A stretch of 64,000 nt of DNA from Lachnoclostridium sp. An169. Its GTDB lineage: Bacteria > Bacillota > Clostridia > Lachnospirales > Lachnospiraceae. Below the pieces are notes generated by a model that was not told the origin of the DNA, made no database searches, and saw only the letters and a list, made by a program, of their open reading frames with translations. The stretch spans positions 62,001 to 126,000 of the forward strand of contig NZ_NFKT01000004.1 in the NCBI RefSeq assembly GCF_002160525.1. The letters run 5' to 3'. Position numbers and translations under genes: made by a program. Shown piece after piece: positions 54,241 through 63,695 of the stretch (positions are counted from its first letter, which is position 1; each line of letters opens with the position of its first letter).

Positions 54241-55149
54241 TTATGGCGCAATGTCTGTATTCCCATCCGGCGTGTTCAGAAAATCAAGCGGATAATCTAC
54301 GTCTGTAACCTGGCAGTCTGTCTTTGAACCGCCGTATACGAGTTCAAGAACTGCTGCCCGTTTGCTCTCACAGCTTGCGAGGATCAGCGTATTCCCGCCG
54401 CTTTCTCCGGATGAAGAGATATCCAGTTGCAGCCTGTTCCCGAAGAAACCGCTCCCCGGAGTGACGGAGATATCCGGAAATTCTTCAAGAGCCGGCATGT
54501 AGATCAGAAACTGCACGGTAGTCTCATCGCCGTTTTTCTCCTCGTAGCGGAGTACGCCTGCCTCATCGTAATCCAGAGTCAGACTGTCAAGCCAGTCCTC
54601 CACCTGGGAGTATCCGGTCTCCTGGATATAATCGTCTGCCGGGAGCGTTGTGACGCTGGCGCCTGCACTTTCAGAGTGAAAGGATGAAAATGCAACGAAG
54701 GCAAAAATAATCAGAATGACGGGGATCAGGATCACTGCCGCCAGGATTTTCCAGAGCGTCCGGTCCTTTCTTTTCACCGGTGTGACAATATCGTTCTGAG
54801 CCTCAGGAAGAGGAGCCGCACATCTGGGGCACACCTTCCATCCGGGGGCCACCGGGAAGGAGCAGCTTGGGCAAGTGGGCTTCAACTTTGCGCCGCAGAC
54901 AGGGCAGATCACGAAATCCTCCCGGATATCAGCGCCGCAGGAGCCGCACTTTAAGTTGGAATAATTGCCCCGCACCAGAAGATAGATGATAAAGCCGATC
55001 AGCGACGGGGCGATCACCGCGATCAGCGTCCAGAGCACCGCGTTCATGCCGCGGGAGGACGCGTCCCGGAATACATAGACTCCGATGAGTACCGGGATGA
55101 CCAGGGCGATGGCAAAAATGATAAGAACAGTTATTGAAGCAAGAGCCAT
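54241..55149 (-). CDS. membrane protein with double zinc ribbon, third gene of the ECF operon
   Basis: 302 residues. Two N-terminal membrane helices (about 5-25 and 38-58) precede two zinc ribbons (CGSCGADIREDFVICPVCG and CPSCSFPVAPGWKVCPRC, about 67-110). A third helix (about 133-153) and an extracytoplasmic domain with a conserved-looking beta region follow. No known function. It overlaps the upstream small membrane gene by 19 bp and is probably the sensor or a target of the ECF sigma factor, an inference from gene order. Confidence 0.78.
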   Translation of the reverse strand: MALASITVLIIFAIALVIPVLIGVYVFRDASSRGMNAVLWTLIAVIAPSLIGFIIYLLVRGNYSNLKCGSCGADIREDFVICPVCGAKLKPTCPSCSFPVAPGWKVCPRCAAPLPEAQNDIVTPVKRKDRTLWKILAAVILIPVILIIFAFVAFSSFHSESAGASVTTLPADDYIQETGYSQVEDWLDSLTLDYDEAGVLRYEEKNGDETTVQFLIYMPALEEFPDISVTPGSGFFGNRLQLDISSSGESGGNTLILASCESKRAAVLELVYGGSKTDCQVTDVDYPLDFLNTPDGNTDIAP

Positions 55150-55421
55150 AGATCATTTCCTCCTTTTCTTGTACACAGGATTGCGAGAACCGCACTTCCG
55201 GTTATTGTCACGGTCACATAACCGAAACAGAAGACCGAGACCACAGGCATATACGGCAGTGCCAGTATGCCGAGCACCAGCATGGCAGTCTGGGAGAGAA
55301 TTCCCGCCAGTGCAGCCAGTGTGGTCTGTCTTTTCAGAGCACGTCTCTCAAGTTCTGCCCGCAGCATATTTTCATTGAGTGCCGGCGGGTCATGCTGTTC
55401 AAAATTGCAGATCTGTTTCAT
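55131..55421 (-). CDS. small membrane protein next to ECF sigma factor
   Basis: 96 residues. The N-terminal cytoplasmic part (about 1-35) is helical and charged, and two membrane helices follow (about 38-58 and 60-82). Size, topology and overlap with the sigma gene (23 bp) fit an anti-sigma-like regulator, but no ZAS zinc motif (HxxxCxxC) is present. GGAGGTG precedes the ATG. Confidence 0.7.
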   Translation of the reverse strand: MKQICNFEQHDPPALNENMLRAELERRALKRQTTLAALAGILSQTAMLVLGILALPYMPVVSVFCFGYVTVTITGSAVLAILCTRKGGNDLWLLLQ

Positions 55422-55893
55422 CTCGAAGCACCTCCTTTAATATACTGCGCGCTTTGTTCAGCCGGGATTTTACGGTCCCGGGCGGTATGCCAAGTACCTC
55501 TGCCGCCGAGCGGATATCCATGTCTTCAAAATAGAAGAGGATTACCGCCAGCTTCAGTTTTTCCGGCAGGGTGCGCACCGCCTCATAGAGCGGTTCATAA
55601 TCTTTCTGCTCCGGAGCAGGGACAGCGTGAAGGAAGGCATCCTTTTCCGCAGTGTCCCGAAAGGCGAGAAGCGGGCTCCTGGCGATGCGCCGCAGCGTGT
55701 TGCGGTATGTATTGACACAGATTTTTGTAAGCCAGGGCTCAAACTCTCTTGCCGGGTCATACCGGGACAGATTCTTCAGGGCTTTCAGCCAGGTCTCCTG
55801 ATAGAGGTCTTCCGCCTCATAAGGATCGGCACACAGCGTCAGGCACAGGCCGTAGAGCCGTTTCCCGTATTGTCTGATATACTGATCGATCAT
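55399..55893 (-). CDS. ECF-type RNA polymerase sigma factor
   Basis: 164 residues, region 2 (LCADPYEAEDLYQETWLKALKNLSRYDP) and region 4 (LPEKLKLAVILFYFEDMDIRSAAEVLGIPPGTVKSRLNKARSILK) only, as in ECF sigma factors. GGAGGG precedes the ATG. It heads a three-gene overlapping operon with two membrane proteins. The signal it answers is unknown; an envelope stress is the usual theme. Confidence 0.92.
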   Translation of the reverse strand: MIDQYIRQYGKRLYGLCLTLCADPYEAEDLYQETWLKALKNLSRYDPAREFEPWLTKICVNTYRNTLRRIARSPLLAFRDTAEKDAFLHAVPAPEQKDYEPLYEAVRTLPEKLKLAVILFYFEDMDIRSAAEVLGIPPGTVKSRLNKARSILKEVLRDETDLQF

Positions 55894-56041
55894 TCCCTGT
55901 CCCTCCTTTCACATACATATACACCCCAAAAGCAGGAAAGGTTCATTGTTTTCTTAAAAAACATTATATCCCATTGCCTTGTGGTCGGATACATTTTATG
56001 GTAAGATAAAGCCTGTGAATGAAGAAAAACGAGGTGAGAAG

Positions 56042-57709
56042 ATGGAAAACGAGAATGTTTCAAAGAATTTTATAGAGCTGGAGATTGACAAGGACCTTGC
56101 GGAGGGGGTGTATGACCATGTGTGTACACGATTCCCGCCGGAGCCCAACGGGTATCTCCACATCGGACATGCCAAGTCCATCCTTTTGAACTACGGACTG
56201 GCACAGGAGTATGGCGGAACTTTCCACATGCGTTTTGACGACACGAATCCGACCAAGGAGAAGATGGAGTTCGTGGACTCGATCAAGGAAGATATTCAGT
56301 GGCTCGGCGCAGACTGGGGAGAGCATCTGTATTTTGCATCCGACTATTTTGACCAGATGTATGAGTGTGCGGTAAAGCTTATCAGGAAAGGAAAGGCTTT
56401 CGTCTGCGACCTGACGGCGGAGCAGATGAGAGAGTACCGGGGCACACTGACAGAACCGGGAAAGGAGAGCCCTTACCGCAACCGTTCCGTGGAGGAGAAC
56501 CTGGAGCTCTTCCAGGCCATGAAGGACGGAAAGTATAAAGACGGAGAAAAAGTGCTTCGCGCAAAGATCGACATGGCTTCCCCGAATATCAATATGAGGG
56601 ACCCGATCCTCTACCGCGTGGCGCATATGACGCACCACAACACAGGTGACAAGTGGTGCATCTACCCGATGTATGATTTCGCCCACCCCATCGAGGACGC
56701 CATCGAGGGAATCACCCACTCCATCTGTACGCTGGAGTTCGAGGATCACAGACCGCTGTACGACTGGGTTGTGCGGGAGTGCGAGTTCGAGAACCCGCCA
56801 AGGCAGATCGAGTTCGCCAAGCTGTATCTCACCAATGTTGTGACCGGAAAGCGTTATATCAAGAAACTGGTGGAGGATGGCATTGTGGACGGATGGGACG
56901 ATCCGCGTCTGGTATCCATTGCGGCGCTGCGCAGAAGAGGATTCACGCCGGAGTCCATCAAGATGTTTATCGATATGTGCGGGGTCTCAAAAGCGCAGAG
57001 CTCTGTGGATTACGCCATGCTCGAGTACTGTATCCGGGAGGATCTGAAGATGAAGAAATCCCGGATGATGGCTGTCCTTGATCCGATTAAACTGGTGATT
57101 GACAACTACCCGGAGGGACAGGTGGAGTACCTGGATGCGGCGAACAATCTGGAGAACGAGGAACTGGGTACAAGGAAGATACCTTTCTGCCGCGAGCTCT
57201 ATATCGAGAGGGACGACTTCATGGAGGAGCCGCCGAAGAAGTATTTCCGCCTTTTCCCGGGAAATGAAGTGCGCCTGATGCACGCATATTTTGTGAAATG
57301 CGTAAGCTTTGTAAAAGATGAAAACGGAAAGATCACGGAAGTGCACTGTACCTACGATCCGGAGACAAAGGCGGGAAGCGGATTTACCGGAAGAAAAGTG
57401 AAGGGAACGATCCACTGGGTACCGGCGCCGTTTGCGAAGAAAGCGGAAGTAAGGCTGTACGAGAACCTGATTGACGAGGAGAAGGGCGTCTACAACAAGG
57501 AGGACGGTTCTCTGAACCTGAATCCCAACTCTCTGACCGTTATCAGAGATGCCTATGTGGAGCCGGCGCTCGAAGGGGTGAAAGCCTACGACAGTTTCCA
57601 GTTTGTACGAAACGGTTATTACTGCGTGGATGCGAAGGATTCAACCGATGAGAATCCGGTATTCAACCGGATCGTATCTCTGAAGAGCTCCTTTAAGCTT
57701 CCGAAATAA
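56042..57709 (+). CDS. glnS: glutaminyl-tRNA synthetase
   Basis: 555 residues, class I. The HIGH motif is [15 protein letters not shown] (about 31-45), and the KMSKS-equivalent region reads [11 protein letters not shown] (about 265). The C-terminal beta-barrel anticodon domain is full length (to FKLPK). GlnRS is less common in Firmicutes than the GatCAB route and marks certain Clostridia. The ATG at 56042 follows GAGGTGAG; the frame upstream to 55979 lacks a site. Confidence 0.95.
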   Translation: MENENVSKNFIELEIDKDLAEGVYDHVCTRFPPEPNGYLHIGHAKSILLNYGLAQEYGGTFHMRFDDTNPTKEKMEFVDSIKEDIQWLGADWGEHLYFASDYFDQMYECAVKLIRKGKAFVCDLTAEQMREYRGTLTEPGKESPYRNRSVEENLELFQAMKDGKYKDGEKVLRAKIDMASPNINMRDPILYRVAHMTHHNTGDKWCIYPMYDFAHPIEDAIEGITHSICTLEFEDHRPLYDWVVRECEFENPPRQIEFAKLYLTNVVTGKRYIKKLVEDGIVDGWDDPRLVSIAALRRRGFTPESIKMFIDMCGVSKAQSSVDYAMLEYCIREDLKMKKSRMMAVLDPIKLVIDNYPEGQVEYLDAANNLENEELGTRKIPFCRELYIERDDFMEEPPKKYFRLFPGNEVRLMHAYFVKCVSFVKDENGKITEVHCTYDPETKAGSGFTGRKVKGTIHWVPAPFAKKAEVRLYENLIDEEKGVYNKEDGSLNLNPNSLTVIRDAYVEPALEGVKAYDSFQFVRNGYYCVDAKDSTDENPVFNRIVSLKSSFKLPK

Positions 57710-57728
57710 CAGCAAGGAGTGTGTTGCC

Positions 57729-59141
57729 ATGCAGGAGCTGACGATCAGTCTGCAGTCCGGTTCCGGAAAACCGCTTTACGAGCAGATTTATGCTTATATC
57801 AAGAACGAGATTCTCAGCGGAATGATTCAGAGCGGGGAGCGCCTGCCTTCTACCCGGGCGCTCTGCCGGCATCTTGAGGTGAGCCGGACAACGGTGGAAC
57901 AGGCCTACGAACAGCTTTTGTCGGAGGGGTATATCGAGTCCCGGCCATACCGGGGATATTTTGTCTCGGAGATTGACGGACTTTACCGGCTTGGTCCGGC
58001 GGAGAAGCCTGAGCCCCGGAAAGAAGAGGCGGTCAGGAAGAACTACCGCTATGATTTTACTCCCAACGGAGTGGATCTGAACAGCTTTCCGTATAATACA
58101 TGGCGAAAACTGTCGAAAGAGAGTCTTGTGGATGACAGGGCGGAGCTGTTCCGCCTGGGAGATCCCCAGGGAGAGTATGGGCTGAGAAATGCTATCTGCA
58201 GCTATCTTCATCAGGCACGGGGAGTCAACTGCCGTCCGGAGCAGATTATCGTGGGTGCGGGAAATGATTACATTCTGATGCTTCTCTCCACGGTGATCGG
58301 AAACCGGCACAGGATTGCCTTCGAGAACCCCACCTACCGGCAGGCATACCGGCTTTTTGAAAATCTTTCATTTGACGTCTGCACGGTGGATATGGACCGG
58401 CGGGGAATGGATGTGGAGAAGCTCCGGGAATCGGGGGCGGACATTGCCTTTGTGATGCCTTCCCACCAGTATCCCCTCGGAGTCGTCATGCCGGTAAAGC
58501 GAAGAATGGAGATGCTGCGCTGGGCGGACGAGGCGGAAGGCAGATACATCATTGAGGATGACTACGACAGCGAGTTCCGCTATAAGGGAAAGCCGATCCC
58601 CGCACTGCAGGGCTATGACAGCAGCGGGAAAGTGATCTACACGGGGACGTTTTCCAAATCCATCGCCCCGGCGATCCGTATGAGCTATATCGTTCTGCCG
58701 GAACATATTCTCGAGGTCTACCGCAGACGCTGCAGCTTCCTGAACTCTACTGTGTCAAAGGTGGACCAGCTTATTCTGCAGAAATTTATCGAAGAGGGAT
58801 ACTTTGAGCGTCATCTGAATAAGACAAGAGCACTCTATAAGAGCAGACATGACACGCTTCTCGGGTGCCTGAAAGAGCTGGACGGAAATTTTGCAGTTTC
58901 CGGTGAGAACGCGGGCGTCCATCTGCTCCTGCATTTTCATGATTCGGGGACGGAGAGCGATCTGATCCGAAGGGCGGAGGAGAAAGGAGTACGGGTGTAC
59001 GGCCTGTCCTCCTACTATGTCAGGGATGCGCGTCCGGAGAATCCGGATCCGGTGATCCTGCTCGGGTATGCGAATATGAGTGAACAGAAGATCGCCGAGG
59101 CGGTGGCGCTGCTCGGTGAAGCGTGGAGCCGTAAGGAATAG
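57729..59141 (+). CDS. MocR-family regulator (GntR HTH + aminotransferase-like domain)
   Basis: 470 residues. A GntR winged helix (PLYEQIYAYIKNEILSGMIQSGERLPSTRALCRHLEVSRTTVEQAYEQL, about 15-65) is fused to a fold-type I PLP domain with the Schiff-base lysine in TGTFSKSIAPAIR. PdxR-type members control PLP synthesis; others control GABA or amino-acid genes. It is 19 bp downstream of glnS and may be co-transcribed. Its target is not evident in the window. Confidence 0.92.
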   Translation: MQELTISLQSGSGKPLYEQIYAYIKNEILSGMIQSGERLPSTRALCRHLEVSRTTVEQAYEQLLSEGYIESRPYRGYFVSEIDGLYRLGPAEKPEPRKEEAVRKNYRYDFTPNGVDLNSFPYNTWRKLSKESLVDDRAELFRLGDPQGEYGLRNAICSYLHQARGVNCRPEQIIVGAGNDYILMLLSTVIGNRHRIAFENPTYRQAYRLFENLSFDVCTVDMDRRGMDVEKLRESGADIAFVMPSHQYPLGVVMPVKRRMEMLRWADEAEGRYIIEDDYDSEFRYKGKPIPALQGYDSSGKVIYTGTFSKSIAPAIRMSYIVLPEHILEVYRRRCSFLNSTVSKVDQLILQKFIEEGYFERHLNKTRALYKSRHDTLLGCLKELDGNFAVSGENAGVHLLLHFHDSGTESDLIRRAEEKGVRVYGLSSYYVRDARPENPDPVILLGYANMSEQKIAEAVALLGEAWSRKE

Positions 59142-59152
59142 AGAAATGTGAT

Positions 59153-59212
59153 AAAAACAGCCGGGATCAGGGGCGAATGTCTCCCCTGATTCCGGCTGTT
59201 CCATATCTTTTC
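59153..59212. terminator. bidirectional terminator after the MocR gene
   Basis: AACAGCCGGGATCAGGGG (59156-59173) pairs with CCCCTGATTCCGGCTGTT (59183-59200) with one mismatch; T-rich sequence follows. Confidence 0.88.
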
Positions 59213-59250
59213 CGGTCTGCCCGGCGCGTAAAAGCGCCGATCTCTGCGGT

Positions 59251-59574
59251 CTATTCCGCGTTTTCTTTCCCGTCCGGCTCTTCTGTATTCTCCGCGGCCT
59301 CTTCTCCGTCGGATTCTTCTGTATTCCCTGCGTCTTCCTTATTCCCGGAGTCTTCTGTCTCTTCCGCGGCACCGGGTCTGCTGTTGAGCGAAACATACTC
59401 CCGTTCTGCGGCCGGCTGCAGGTCGGCATCGAGATCGTAGTCTTCATCTTCGGTAAGATCCGGTTCTTTTTCGGCGGAGTCCTCACTTCTGTTCTTCAGG
59501 ACATATGCGGCGACCACACCTGCAGCGGTTCCGGCAGCGGCAAGGAATCCAAACCATTTAATAAACTTTTTCAA
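59251..59574 (-). CDS. small anchored protein with acidic repetitive tail
   Basis: 107 residues. One membrane helix near the N-terminus (GFLAAAGTAAGVVAAYVL) is followed by a long, very acidic Glu/Asp/Ser/Gly tail (EETEDSGNKEDAGNTEESDG and similar). The chosen start is TTG at 59574 after AAAGGAGA; the longer frame to 59667 runs into the promoter region. Small single-pass proteins of this type occur often in Lachnospiraceae; the function is unknown. Confidence 0.65.
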   Translation of the reverse strand: MKKFIKWFGFLAAAGTAAGVVAAYVLKNRSEDSAEKEPDLTEDEDYDLDADLQPAAEREYVSLNSRPGAAEETEDSGNKEDAGNTEESDGEEAAENTEEPDGKENAE

Positions 59575-59691
59575 AGCTAATGTCTCCTTTCCGTAAAAAG
59601 ATGTCCCCGTCAGAAGAAAAGAGAACATCCCGAATTTGTTTTTTATTGTAATACTTTTTCCGCACAATTACAACAAAAAAAGAAATAACGT

Positions 59692-59720
59692 TTTACATCC
59701 CCGGAAAATTATAGTATAAT
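59692..59720 (+). promoter_or_regulatory. purA promoter
   Basis: TTTACA (59692-59697), 17 bp, TATAAT (59715-59720), with about 60 bases of leader before purA. Confidence 0.85.
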
Positions 59721-59787
59721 TCTTAAGGCGGTCATTGAAGAATGCCGCCGGTGAACTTTAGAAGCACGATACGCAGGAGGGTTTGAA

Positions 59788-61068
59788 ATGGTAAAAGCAG
59801 TAGTTGGTGCAAACTGGGGCGATGAAGGAAAGGGCAAGATCACAGACATGCTTGCAAAAGAAGCCGATATCATCGTCCGTTTTCAGGGCGGGGCAAATGC
59901 AGGCCATACGATCGTTAATGATTATGGCAAATTTGCGCTTCACACACTTCCGTCCGGAGTATTTTACGGCCATACGACCAGTGTGATCGGAAACGGAGTT
60001 GCACTGGATATTCCGAGACTCTTCAAGGAGGTTCAGTCCATTGTGGAGCGCGGAGTTCCGATGCCGAAACTTCTCGTGTCCGACAGAGCGCAGATGGTAA
60101 TGTCCTACCACAAGAATTTCGATGCATATGAGGAGGAGCGTCTGGGCGGAAAATCATTCGGTTCCACCAAGTCGGGAATCGCACCATTCTACTCGGACAA
60201 GTATGCAAAGATCGGATTCCAGGTGAGCGAACTTTTTGATGATGATCTGCTGAAGGAGAAAGTTGTAAGGGTGGCGGATCAGAAGAATGTTCTGCTTGAG
60301 CATCTCTACCACAAACCATTGATCAATCCTGATGAATTATATGAAGAACTTGTCAGCTACAGAAAAATGGTGGAGCCGTATGTATGCGACGTATCCCTGT
60401 TCCTTTACAATGCGCTGAAGGAAGGAAAGAATATCCTTCTTGAGGGACAGCTCGGTTCCCTGAAGGATCCGGATCACGGCATCTACCCGATGGTGACATC
60501 CTCGTCTACTCTGGCAGCCTACGGAGCCATCGGCGCGGGAATCCCGCCGTACGAGATCAGGCAGATCATCACCGTATGCAAGGCTTACTCCAGCGCGGTT
60601 GGAGCAGGCGCTTTCGTAAGCGAGATCTTCGGCGATGAGGCGGATGAGCTGAGAAAACGCGGAGGAGACGGCGGAGAGTACGGCGCAACGACAGGACGCC
60701 CGAGAAGAATGGGCTGGTTCGACTGTGTGGCTTCCAAGTACGGATGCAGGATGCAGGGAACCACAGACGTTGCATTTACGGTTCTTGACGTACTCGGATA
60801 TCTGGATGAGATTCCGGTCTGTGTGGGATATGAGATCGACGGAAAAGTGACAACAGATTTTCCGGTGACTCATCTTCTCGAGAAGGCAAAACCGGTTCTT
60901 AAGAAACTTCCGGGCTGGAAGTGTGATATCCGCGGTATCAGAAAGTACGAGGATCTTCCGGAAAACTGCCGGAATTATATCGAGTTCATAGAGAAGGAGA
61001 TCGGCTATCCGATCACAATGATCAGCAACGGACCGGGCAGAGATGACATTATCTACCGGAATAAATAA
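59788..61068 (+). CDS. purA: adenylosuccinate synthetase
   Basis: 426 residues. The N-terminal GTP/IMP site is GANWGDEGKGKI (about 6-17) with GANAGHT (about 36-42). Later landmarks are GSTKSGIAPFYSDK, TTGRPRRMGWFD and the C-terminal ISNGPGRDDI. First committed step from IMP to AMP. GGAGGG precedes the ATG. Monocistronic by its own promoter. Confidence 0.97.
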   Translation: MVKAVVGANWGDEGKGKITDMLAKEADIIVRFQGGANAGHTIVNDYGKFALHTLPSGVFYGHTTSVIGNGVALDIPRLFKEVQSIVERGVPMPKLLVSDRAQMVMSYHKNFDAYEEERLGGKSFGSTKSGIAPFYSDKYAKIGFQVSELFDDDLLKEKVVRVADQKNVLLEHLYHKPLINPDELYEELVSYRKMVEPYVCDVSLFLYNALKEGKNILLEGQLGSLKDPDHGIYPMVTSSSTLAAYGAIGAGIPPYEIRQIITVCKAYSSAVGAGAFVSEIFGDEADELRKRGGDGGEYGATTGRPRRMGWFDCVASKYGCRMQGTTDVAFTVLDVLGYLDEIPVCVGYEIDGKVTTDFPVTHLLEKAKPVLKKLPGWKCDIRGIRKYEDLPENCRNYIEFIEKEIGYPITMISNGPGRDDIIYRNK

Positions 61069-61210
61069 ATTACCGCATTAAGTGAACTGCTGCAATAAAT
61101 AAGACTGCCGGAACAGGAAAAAACAGGAATATTTCGCCGGGACGCATAATATACTATAGAGTCGGGATTTGGGAAAAATCCGGGCAGAGAAAAAGAAGAG
61201 GAGGTATTTT

Positions 61211-61369
61211 ATGCGTCAGAACAGCGACGGCAGGGTCAGAAATATGATTTCGATGGAAGAATACCTGAAAAGAAGACAGGCATTGAGAAAACAGGACCCG
61301 GGAAAAAGAGCAGGGCTTTCTGAGGAGGAAGCATCTGCTCTTAAGCTTGCCGGAATCCTATTTGTCTGA
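61211..61369 (+). CDS. very small basic protein, unknown
   Basis: 52 residues (MRQNSDGRVRNMISMEEYLKR at the start), soluble and positively charged. GAGGAGG lies ten bases before the ATG and a TATACT box at 61150-61155 precedes it, which is why it is listed despite its length. No homologue recognised. Its 3' end overlaps the next gene on the minus strand by 12 bp. Confidence 0.55.
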   Translation: MRQNSDGRVRNMISMEEYLKRRQALRKQDPGKRAGLSEEEASALKLAGILFV

Positions 61370-61585
61370 GTCAAAGTCCCGGGAGTCGTCCGTCCTTTTC
61401 AGGACGCGGGCGATCAGGCCGTATCCGTACAGCAGGACCGGAATCAGAACGGTAGCAGCGATGGAAGCAGTCAGAAGACGTCCCGCTGCCGGGGAATCCA
61501 TCAGTGCAAAAACAAGGGTGCTCACATAGAGGAGGACAAGAAGAACAGCTCCTCCGAGAGCAAGGACACGCTTTACATTTTTCAT
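61358..61585 (-). CDS. small two-helix membrane protein
   Basis: 75 residues: helices at about 8-27 and 40-60, a basic loop and an acidic C-terminus. The second ATG was chosen; an ATG four codons upstream (61597) is also possible because AAAGGA lies close to both. Function unknown. Confidence 0.6.
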   Translation of the reverse strand: MKNVKRVLALGGAVLLVLLYVSTLVFALMDSPAAGRLLTASIAATVLIPVLLYGYGLIARVLKRTDDSRDFDSDK

Positions 61586-61733
61586 GACATCATACATCCT
61601 TTCCAGTTACAGTATAGCGAAAAATGGTATTTACGGCAATCGGAATTTGTTATATAATAAACCGGGTACAGAACTGACCTGTTTTTTGCAGTGCAGATTG
61701 AGATTTTGAAAAAAGATAAAGGAGCAGTATACG

Positions 61734-62249
61734 ATGAGTGAGAAATGTTTATTGGACCAGTGGCGTGATATGGCCTATGACAGAAGCCTGTCCAAAGATC
61801 AGCTGGAAAGATTCTGGAACAGATATTTTCTGATCGAGAAGGAGATCTATGAGCAGCTTCTCGATGATCCCGATACAGAAGTAAAAGGTACCGTGAAAGA
61901 GCTCGCGGAGAAGTACGGCCAGGAAGTGCTTACCATGGTAGGATTTCTGGACGGGATCAACGACAGCTTAAAGGTGGCGAATCCCATCGAGACGATGACA
62001 GAGGACACGGAAGTGAGCCTTGCATTTGACAAGGAGAAGCTCTATAAAAATATGGTGGACGCCAAGGCTGACTGGCTCTATGAGCTTCCCCAGTGGGAGA
62101 AGATCTTCGATGAGGAGACGAGAAAACGGCTTTACCGTGAGCAGAAAGCTTCCGGAACTATCCGCAAGGGCAAGAAGATCGGCAGAAATGATCCCTGTCC
62201 GTGCGGCAGCGGTAAAAAGTACAAATACTGCTGCGGAAGAAATGCCTGA
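61734..62249 (+). CDS. SEC-C motif protein
   Basis: 171 residues. A helical N-terminal domain of unknown function (about 1-145) is followed by the SEC-C zinc motif [19 protein letters not shown] at the C-terminus (about 151-169), as found in SecA and in stand-alone proteins. The motif binds zinc and often mediates contact with other proteins. AAAGGAG precedes the ATG. It is followed 20 bp later by a membrane protein gene. Confidence 0.88.
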   Translation: MSEKCLLDQWRDMAYDRSLSKDQLERFWNRYFLIEKEIYEQLLDDPDTEVKGTVKELAEKYGQEVLTMVGFLDGINDSLKVANPIETMTEDTEVSLAFDKEKLYKNMVDAKADWLYELPQWEKIFDEETRKRLYREQKASGTIRKGKKIGRNDPCPCGSGKKYKYCCGRNA

Positions 62250-62269
62250 TTCAGGTGATAAGGAGTAAG

Positions 62270-63106
62270 ATGAGACTGTATTTTCTGATTTTTGGAATGG
62301 TCTGCATTCTCTACTATTTTATACTCAGATTATACACCGGAAGGCGGTGGCCGACATTTTCCGGCTTCTGGCTGATAACGGGCGGCGCGCATCTGGCACT
62401 CGGATGCGCGCCGTTTTCTGTGGGTATGCGGACGGTGTTTCAGTGTCTGGTTCCTGCTGTATGGACGGTTTTCCTTGTGGGGGAGATCCCCATTGTGGGC
62501 GGCATGCTGAAAAACCGGTACACGCTGATAAGGCATGCAGCGGAAAACAGGCATACGCTGAAAAAATGTCATGAAGAAGAGTATATTGCAGCACACCAGG
62601 CCGGCTGCATCATCATACTCGGCGCATTCGTCAACGGGACAACCCTCTCTTCGGCGCTGAAATCCAGGCTTGATACGGCCCTTATGTATCTGTCGTGTTT
62701 CCCTAAGACAACGGTGATCGTATCCGGCGGACAGGGAAAAGATGAGGCTGTGCCGGAGGCGGATGCCATGGCGGATTACCTGATACAAAGCGGAGTCCCG
62801 GAAGGACAGATTATCCGGGAAGACCGTTCTGTCTCCACCCGGGAGAATCTCAGATTCTCCCGGAAACTGGCAGATTCGCTGTATGATAGCAACAAGAGCA
62901 GTCCTGTCGGTGAGAGAACCGGGATTGTCACCAGTGATTTTCATATGTTCCGGACACTGATTCTTGCCAGGCAGGAGGGGTACCGCCGGGTCTGTCCGCT
63001 TCCTGCACCTTCCGATCCGGTTTTCCTGCCGAATTATCTGGTACGGGAGTTTTTTGCGGTTGCGGCTGCTGTCTTATCCGGATTTCGAAAAAAAGAAAAA
63101 GAATAA
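62270..63106 (+). CDS. YdcF/ElyC-like (DUF218) membrane protein
   Basis: 278 residues. Three N-terminal membrane helices (about 2-20, 28-50, 60-80) precede a DUF218 domain (about 110-270) with CIIILGAFVNG, VIVSGGQGKDE, SVSTRENLRFS and GIVTSDFHMFR. Relatives (SanA, ElyC, YdcF) affect the cell envelope; YdcF binds S-adenosylmethionine. The ATG at 62270 follows AAGGAG. The catalytic role is unproven. Confidence 0.85.
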   Translation: MRLYFLIFGMVCILYYFILRLYTGRRWPTFSGFWLITGGAHLALGCAPFSVGMRTVFQCLVPAVWTVFLVGEIPIVGGMLKNRYTLIRHAAENRHTLKKCHEEEYIAAHQAGCIIILGAFVNGTTLSSALKSRLDTALMYLSCFPKTTVIVSGGQGKDEAVPEADAMADYLIQSGVPEGQIIREDRSVSTRENLRFSRKLADSLYDSNKSSPVGERTGIVTSDFHMFRTLILARQEGYRRVCPLPAPSDPVFLPNYLVREFFAVAAAVLSGFRKKEKE

Positions 63107-63165
63107 AAAACGGACAGACGGGCATAATAAACCTGAATCTGTAAAGAGATAAGGAGGAAACTATT

Positions 63166-63507
63166 ATGCCAGAATTAAAATGTACGGTACAGACATGTGT
63201 ACACAACAATCAGTTTTTGTGCAGCCTGGATTCCATCAAGGTGGGCGGCGAGAATGCGAGAAATCCCCAGGAGACATGCTGCGACAGCTTCCAGGAGCGC
63301 AAAGAGGGAGGCGGCTATATGAACAGTATGCAGAATTCCATGCACAGTTCCATGCACGCTGCTTCCGACTGTGCCTGTGTGGACTGTAAGGCAACCCAGT
63401 GTATGTATAATGAGAACTGTGAATGCCACGCCGGGAAGATCAGCGTGGAGGGCGGAAGCGCAAGCGACAGCAGCGGTACAGAGTGCGCCACATTCAAATG
63501 TTCTTAA
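63166..63507 (+). CDS. double DUF1540 cysteine-rich protein
   Basis: 113 residues with two copies of the DUF1540 pattern (V..C.....CSLDSIKV ... ETCCDSF and CKATQCMYNENCECHAGKISV ... TECATF), separated by a Met/Ser/Asn linker. Conserved cysteines suggest a metal site. Found widely in Clostridia, sometimes spore-associated; function unknown. GGAGG precedes the ATG. Confidence 0.88.
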   Translation: MPELKCTVQTCVHNNQFLCSLDSIKVGGENARNPQETCCDSFQERKEGGGYMNSMQNSMHSSMHAASDCACVDCKATQCMYNENCECHAGKISVEGGSASDSSGTECATFKCS

Positions 63508-63561
63508 CACGGACTGAAAACTGTCTGCCATGAAAACGGCATGACGGCATGAACCCGGCTT

Positions 63562-63616
63562 CCGGATCCCCGTTCTGTTTGAAAGAAACGGAGTGAGGGT
63601 TCGGAAGTTTTTTTAT
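63562..63616 (+). terminator. terminator after the DUF1540 gene
   Basis: An imperfect long stem (CTTCCG ... CCCCGTT with AACGG ... TTCGGAAG) is followed by seven Ts. Confidence 0.8.
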
Positions 63617-63620
63617 TAAG

Positions 63621-63650
63621 TTGACTCATACATATCCGGCGCGTTATAAT
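63621..63650 (+). promoter_or_regulatory. metA promoter
   Basis: TTGACT (63621-63626), 18 bp, TATAAT (63645-63650), 45 bp before the metA start. No SAM riboswitch or T-box fits in this short leader. Confidence 0.82.
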
Positions 63651-63695
63651 TGATATACTATCGCAATTACAAAACAGGAAAAGAGGAAGAAAGTT

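Noticed and set aside
63508-63695. SAM riboswitch or T-box before metA
   Set aside because: The promoter lies only 45 bp before the start codon and the upstream structure is the terminator of the preceding gene.
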